This document shows, in pieces, positions 60,621 to 64,000 of a stretch of 64,000 nucleotides of DNA. The notes beneath the pieces were generated by a model. That model was not told the DNA's origin and ran no database searches. It saw only the letters and a program-made list of their open reading frames with translations. Position 1 is the stretch's first letter. Every line of letters starts with the position of its first letter. Where the stretch lies: contig CAZYBE010000010.1 in NCBI GenBank assembly GCA_964645765.1, positions 30,694-94,693 on the forward strand, written 5' to 3'. The translations under genes were made by a program, and so were the position numbers. The DNA comes from CAZGMN01 sp964645765. Lineage in GTDB: Bacteria > Acidobacteriota > Aminicenantia > Aminicenantales > Aminicenantaceae.

Positions 60621-60766
60621 ATTAGCTCCTTTTCATTAAATTCATCACCCTCCATTGAGAATAAGAATGAGAGGGGTCTTTTCTATTATTTATTTTTCCC
60701 TTTACTCTCCTCTTAATGAACGCCAGCTCTGAGCTGCTTAGAACAAAAATGAGAGATTATCCTGAA

Positions 60767-62107
60767 TCAATAGACGATATTAACCTCTGTCTCCGCAGAA
60801 TTAATTTCCTTGATTTCGTACTCATCGGCAGGAACTCCGAGGAATTCGGCGACAGATTTGACGAGCAGCCGGTAGCGAAGCCTGGCCTCGACGCGGAGCT
60901 TGCCCTCAGGAAGAGTCTGGGGAAGCGTCCAGGTGTAGGTTTCGATCTTCGTCTCCCTGGGGCCGATTCGGTAATCGACTCCAAGAGAGGCTGTGTTCCA
61001 CTGGCCGATGGTCATCCTTCCCTTTGGGTCAAAATAGGGAAGACGGAATATCCTGTGGCCTTCTTCGATGTCATCCCGCTTCAAGCCTTTGAAGTCCTTG
61101 ATATCCATCATCATCTCGCCGATGTCCTGGTAGGCAAGCTCATTGGAGGTAATCGTGTATTCCTCTCCTTTGAACCCTTTTTTGTCCACGGGCAGGACAT
61201 AGCGGTTCCCTTTGGAGTCCACGGCATTCACCTCGAGCCAGAGCTGCCGTTCCTCGGCCGAGCCGGTCGGGACTTTGTGTCCGGCTTTGGCGTTGTAAAG
61301 ATGGACACTGATGATTGTTCTATCGCCAGGAACAAGCTCTTCAGCATCAGCATAGACCTTGATCTCGATGGCGCCTCTGAGCTTCGCCAGCACATGTCCG
61401 CCGGGGAAATTGTGGTTGGCCATGTCAGGCAGCATCTCCCCCATATCCGCGCTCTTCCCTGGAGCGTGCCACATGTGGCAGTCCTGGCACCTCACCCCCT
61501 GTTTGGAATAAGGGCCGTCTTTCCATTCCAGATGAGTTGACTTCACCCAGATTCCATAAGGGTCTTTTTCATTATGGCATGTTCCGCAGAAATCAGGCGA
61601 TTTAATAAAGTCGAGATATTTTGTTTCATGATGAGGAGAGACGATTCCCTGCCTTTGCCCGTATTTTATCTTGCCCGGCGAAAGCAGGTAATTGTAGTTG
61701 AAGGGAGTATCGCCAGAAAATCCGGTTATGGTGTGGCAGATGTCGCAGAAGACAGATTCATTAGCCCTGGTGTTGGCTGAAGGCGGCTGAGGCGGGATGT
61801 CCCCGACGTAAAGGGCTGAGGGAGCATGGCAGCCGTTGCACCCAGCCTTGATTTCGGCGACCTTGGGGTCCTTTTCAGCCTGGGGAAGGGCCAGCTTGAA
61901 ATACTCAATCTCATCCCAGTGATGGGTGTAAGCCTGGGACATCATGGCCTGTTTCCACTGCATGTAAATTTCTTTATGGCACTGGGCGCATGCTTTTGGT
62001 CTTTCAAAAAGGTCATAGCTCTTTTTCGGCACTGATAGGGCAGCTGTGATGATTATCAACGAAAGGCCTATCGTTAAAAAAAACGCTTTGTTCATCGTCT
62101 TTGCCAT
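60767..62107 (-). CDS. Pentahaem cytochrome c
   Basis: Protein of 446 residues after GAGGTCTGA. N-terminal signal anchor (AFFLTIGLSLIIITAALS). Five CxxCH motifs: CAQCH (40-44), CNGCH (90-94), CDICH (121-125), CGTCH (174-178) and CQDCH (207-211), in a spacing like that of cytochrome c-554/NrfB-type folds. Residues ~240-446 form a beta-rich domain (AGHKVPTGSAEERQLWLEVN) seen in other multihaem cytochromes. It is periplasmic or exported. It lies upstream of the monohaem barrel gene, possibly its electron-transfer partner. Confidence 0.88.
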   Translation of the reverse strand: MAKTMNKAFFLTIGLSLIIITAALSVPKKSYDLFERPKACAQCHKEIYMQWKQAMMSQAYTHHWDEIEYFKLALPQAEKDPKVAEIKAGCNGCHAPSALYVGDIPPQPPSANTRANESVFCDICHTITGFSGDTPFNYNYLLSPGKIKYGQRQGIVSPHHETKYLDFIKSPDFCGTCHNEKDPYGIWVKSTHLEWKDGPYSKQGVRCQDCHMWHAPGKSADMGEMLPDMANHNFPGGHVLAKLRGAIEIKVYADAEELVPGDRTIISVHLYNAKAGHKVPTGSAEERQLWLEVNAVDSKGNRYVLPVDKKGFKGEEYTITSNELAYQDIGEMMMDIKDFKGLKRDDIEEGHRIFRLPYFDPKGRMTIGQWNTASLGVDYRIGPRETKIETYTWTLPQTLPEGKLRVEARLRYRLLVKSVAEFLGVPADEYEIKEINSAETEVNIVY

Positions 62108-62338
62108 TCAGACCTCCCAAAAAAATATGAATTTTTCTCTAAAGATCCTTCCTTTTGTCTTATGTTTCTTCTGTTAAGGATTTTGTAATATACAGCGGCA
62201 GAAAAAAACTGTCAACATGGAGAAAGCAATCCAGGAAAGAGTTTCAGGAGCGTTGCCTTTATAATGATAAGTGGCAAAATTAAGGTCAGATTTTGACTGA
62301 CTTAAAAATGACGCCTGAGAGAGGAAAGAAAGATATCC

Positions 62339-63712
62339 TTATTTTCGCTCAATATATCTGTAGTCGATGACAAAAGGAACTGGAACGGATATTCTTATCT
62401 CCTTTCCCTGTCTGAAAATGATAATCTCCACCGAATCGCCTTCCTTGACGTTATTCCACCATTTTTCTTTTGCCTTATTGAAACTATCTTCGGAATTTAT
62501 TCTATCTTTTCCAATAGCGAACAAAATATCTTCTTTTTGAGCTCCGGCTCTCTGTAAAGCCGAATCAGGAACAAAGTCCTTGATAAAAAGCTTATCTTCC
62601 CTGTATTCAGGGTAAAATCCCATAATTCCAGGCTTTCTGAATTCCTCAATCTTCAAGCGGGAAAGCCTGCTCAAAATCTCTGGATAGAAAGCTTCGATGT
62701 CTTTAAACCTTCCGCGATTCACCTCGTACTCCTTGAAATAATTGCAGAATCGGCTCAAGAGCTTGAAGCCTTGCTTGCTCTCCCTTTCCAGCATTTTCTC
62801 TGCTTTCTCTTCTCCAAAAGCTTCCCTCGTCAGGAGCAGCTGGCCAGCAGTCACCATATGCTCAGCAAAGGCACGGTCCCAGTTCGCATAGCCCAGCCGC
62901 TGGAAGTCCTCTTTCAGAGGCTGATAAAGATAAGCAAGTTTATTGATTTCTTCTGAATATTTTCTTGATGTGGGCTCGATGAAGCTATGGCTGAACTCGT
63001 GAAAGGCAAAATAGACGTTTGAAAAGCTATCTGAATATTTCTGAAAGCCGTCGAGGTCATAGAATATCCACTTTCCATGATCGTTTACCTCGACATGGGT
63101 GGCAGAGCCGGCCATGAAAGGGCAAGGGACAAAATAAAATCGCTCGACTGGCTTGCCGTAAAAACCTTCCATCAACTGCGGAATGTCAACCGAAGGAAGG
63201 TTATCCTTGACTTCCATCATCACCGCCTGAATTTCCTGGAGATGATTTTCCCAGAAATTTTCGAATCTGGAGCGTAAATAAAAATCTCTGACAGAGGTGA
63301 TATAATCTGAAATCATTTTTTCCAGAGACTTCCATTCTTTGTATTCTTCAGGAAATTCTCTGATAAGCTTTGCCTCGGGAAATTCAGAGTAATAGAAAGC
63401 GATGTTGTTGAGGACAAAATACCACGCCGTCTTGAACATCTGGTCAGTGCTCTGGATGGCTGGATGGTTCCTGAATTCGCTGAAATGGTCCCTGGCTTTC
63501 TTTGTCAAGGGATGAAAGTAGCGCTGCTTCATGGCCTCGCCAGAAGGGCTGAGCATGACAAGAATATGAAAGACGACGAGGTTTTTCGGACATGCGACCC
63601 ATAACTTTTTGCTGACTTTGACCTCGTTTTGGGCAAAGACTGTTAAGACCGAAAAAAAGGTAAGAAGAAAAAGGCTCATAACAATCAGGATGACCAACGC
63701 TTTTTTGCTCAT
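62339..63712 (-). CDS. Secreted DUF4932-like metalloprotease with C-terminal PDZ domain
   Basis: Protein of 457 residues after GGAAGATGTC. Signal peptide ~1-28 (VMSLFLLTFFSVLTVFAQ). The middle domain has a zinc-protease helix, FHEFSHSFIEPTS (HExxH), followed by NWDRAFAEHMVTAG with a likely third ligand Glu, as in DUF4932 proteins. The end is a PDZ-like domain: FVPDSALQRAGAQKEDILFA, then NNVKEGDSVEIIIFRQGKEI. The combination suggests a secreted or periplasmic peptidase with a substrate-binding module. It is a single gene; the 231 bases downstream hold nothing that I recognise. Confidence 0.75.
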   Translation of the reverse strand: MSKKALVILIVMSLFLLTFFSVLTVFAQNEVKVSKKLWVACPKNLVVFHILVMLSPSGEAMKQRYFHPLTKKARDHFSEFRNHPAIQSTDQMFKTAWYFVLNNIAFYYSEFPEAKLIREFPEEYKEWKSLEKMISDYITSVRDFYLRSRFENFWENHLQEIQAVMMEVKDNLPSVDIPQLMEGFYGKPVERFYFVPCPFMAGSATHVEVNDHGKWIFYDLDGFQKYSDSFSNVYFAFHEFSHSFIEPTSRKYSEEINKLAYLYQPLKEDFQRLGYANWDRAFAEHMVTAGQLLLTREAFGEEKAEKMLERESKQGFKLLSRFCNYFKEYEVNRGRFKDIEAFYPEILSRLSRLKIEEFRKPGIMGFYPEYREDKLFIKDFVPDSALQRAGAQKEDILFAIGKDRINSEDSFNKAKEKWWNNVKEGDSVEIIIFRQGKEIRISVPVPFVIDYRYIERK

Positions 63713-63973
63713 GACATCTTCCTTACTGTTTCTTTCACTTGCGAGGTTTCTTTTTTTCTCCCTTTTTTCTATCGTTTTTTCCTGGAATGTTAGGCATAAT
63801 CATAAGCAAAATTTATGCCAGGTTGACCTTGTTTTTATAAGCGCTCCCCTCCTGGAAAACATTTTAATTCTTATGAAGCAAACGTTCGCTGTAAATTATT
63901 TTTACACACAAGATTTGCCATCCATAAAGGAAAAGATGTTTTCGTAAGCACTTTTAAATTTGTGGTATGAAAA

Positions 63974-63989
63974 GGATCAGGCTGGGTGT
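63974..63989. repeat. Half copy of the 37278 palindromic repeat at the window edge
   Basis: GGATCAGGCTGGGTGT here is identical to 37278-37293. Its complementary arm is not seen before the window ends. The region 63713-63973 has no gene I can support. Confidence 0.6.
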
Positions 63990-64000
63990 TGAGAAAACCG

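Noticed and set aside
63609..63947. Plus-strand frame at the right edge
   Set aside because: It overlaps the signal-peptide region of the DUF4932 gene on the other strand and shows no protein-like features after that.

Overview
The window looks like part of a bacterial chromosome assembled from a metagenome. It has moderate GC, diderm traits (TolC-family channel, outer-membrane barrel, lipoprotein), two 100-N scaffold gaps and very few housekeeping genes. The gene set (a long tandem array of ABC-2 permeases, a PgsB/PgsC/PgsW cluster, secreted M28 and S9 peptidases, multihaem cytochrome c) fits Candidatus Aminicenantes or another Acidobacteriota-like lineage best. That placement is inference; no rRNA, tRNA or ribosomal protein gene is present to anchor it.

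Layout. 1-3382: end of a phosphate ABC operon (pstS tail, pstC, pstA and two pstB-like ATPases). 3556-9095: an ABC-2 exporter pair, a PTS EIIA-zinc ribbon fusion, a PfkB sugar kinase, a scaffold gap flanked by a 55-bp duplication, and a LarA-like nickel-pincer enzyme. 9161-12948: small membrane proteins and an FRG-domain gene heading a four-gene row. 12996-14726: a secreted thioredoxin-TPR protein whose active site contains an in-frame TGA followed by a bacterial SECIS-like hairpin, a probable selenoprotein. 15110-18121: defence or toxin-antitoxin type genes (XRE-ImmA plus PIN nuclease, DUF72, HicB and a frameshifted hicA).

18180-37158: the most unusual block, all on the minus strand. It holds ten paralogous ABC-2 permeases of 414-513 residues, one ATPase, one NEW3-domain protein with an adaptor-like helical hairpin, and a TolC-family channel upstream. 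Two palindromic MITE-like repeats sit between its genes. 37565-40188: an NtrB/NtrC-like two-component pair. 40230-45366: pgsW, pgsC, pgsB and an M28 peptidase interrupted by the second gap; pgsB seems to start at a rare ATC codon.

45489-64000: DUF2284 protein, a secreted archaemetzincin, a 1245-residue GGDEF-ATPase-HEAT protein, a 184-nt multi-hairpin element, DUF89 and NUDIX genes, an eroded amidohydrolase, a VapBC-type pair with a clear promoter-operator, a serine hydrolase, an S9 peptidase, an MFS exporter, a monohaem barrel protein beside a pentahaem cytochrome, and a DUF4932-PDZ protein. REP-like inverted repeats are scattered throughout. I saw no CRISPR array, tRNA, rRNA or intact transposase.
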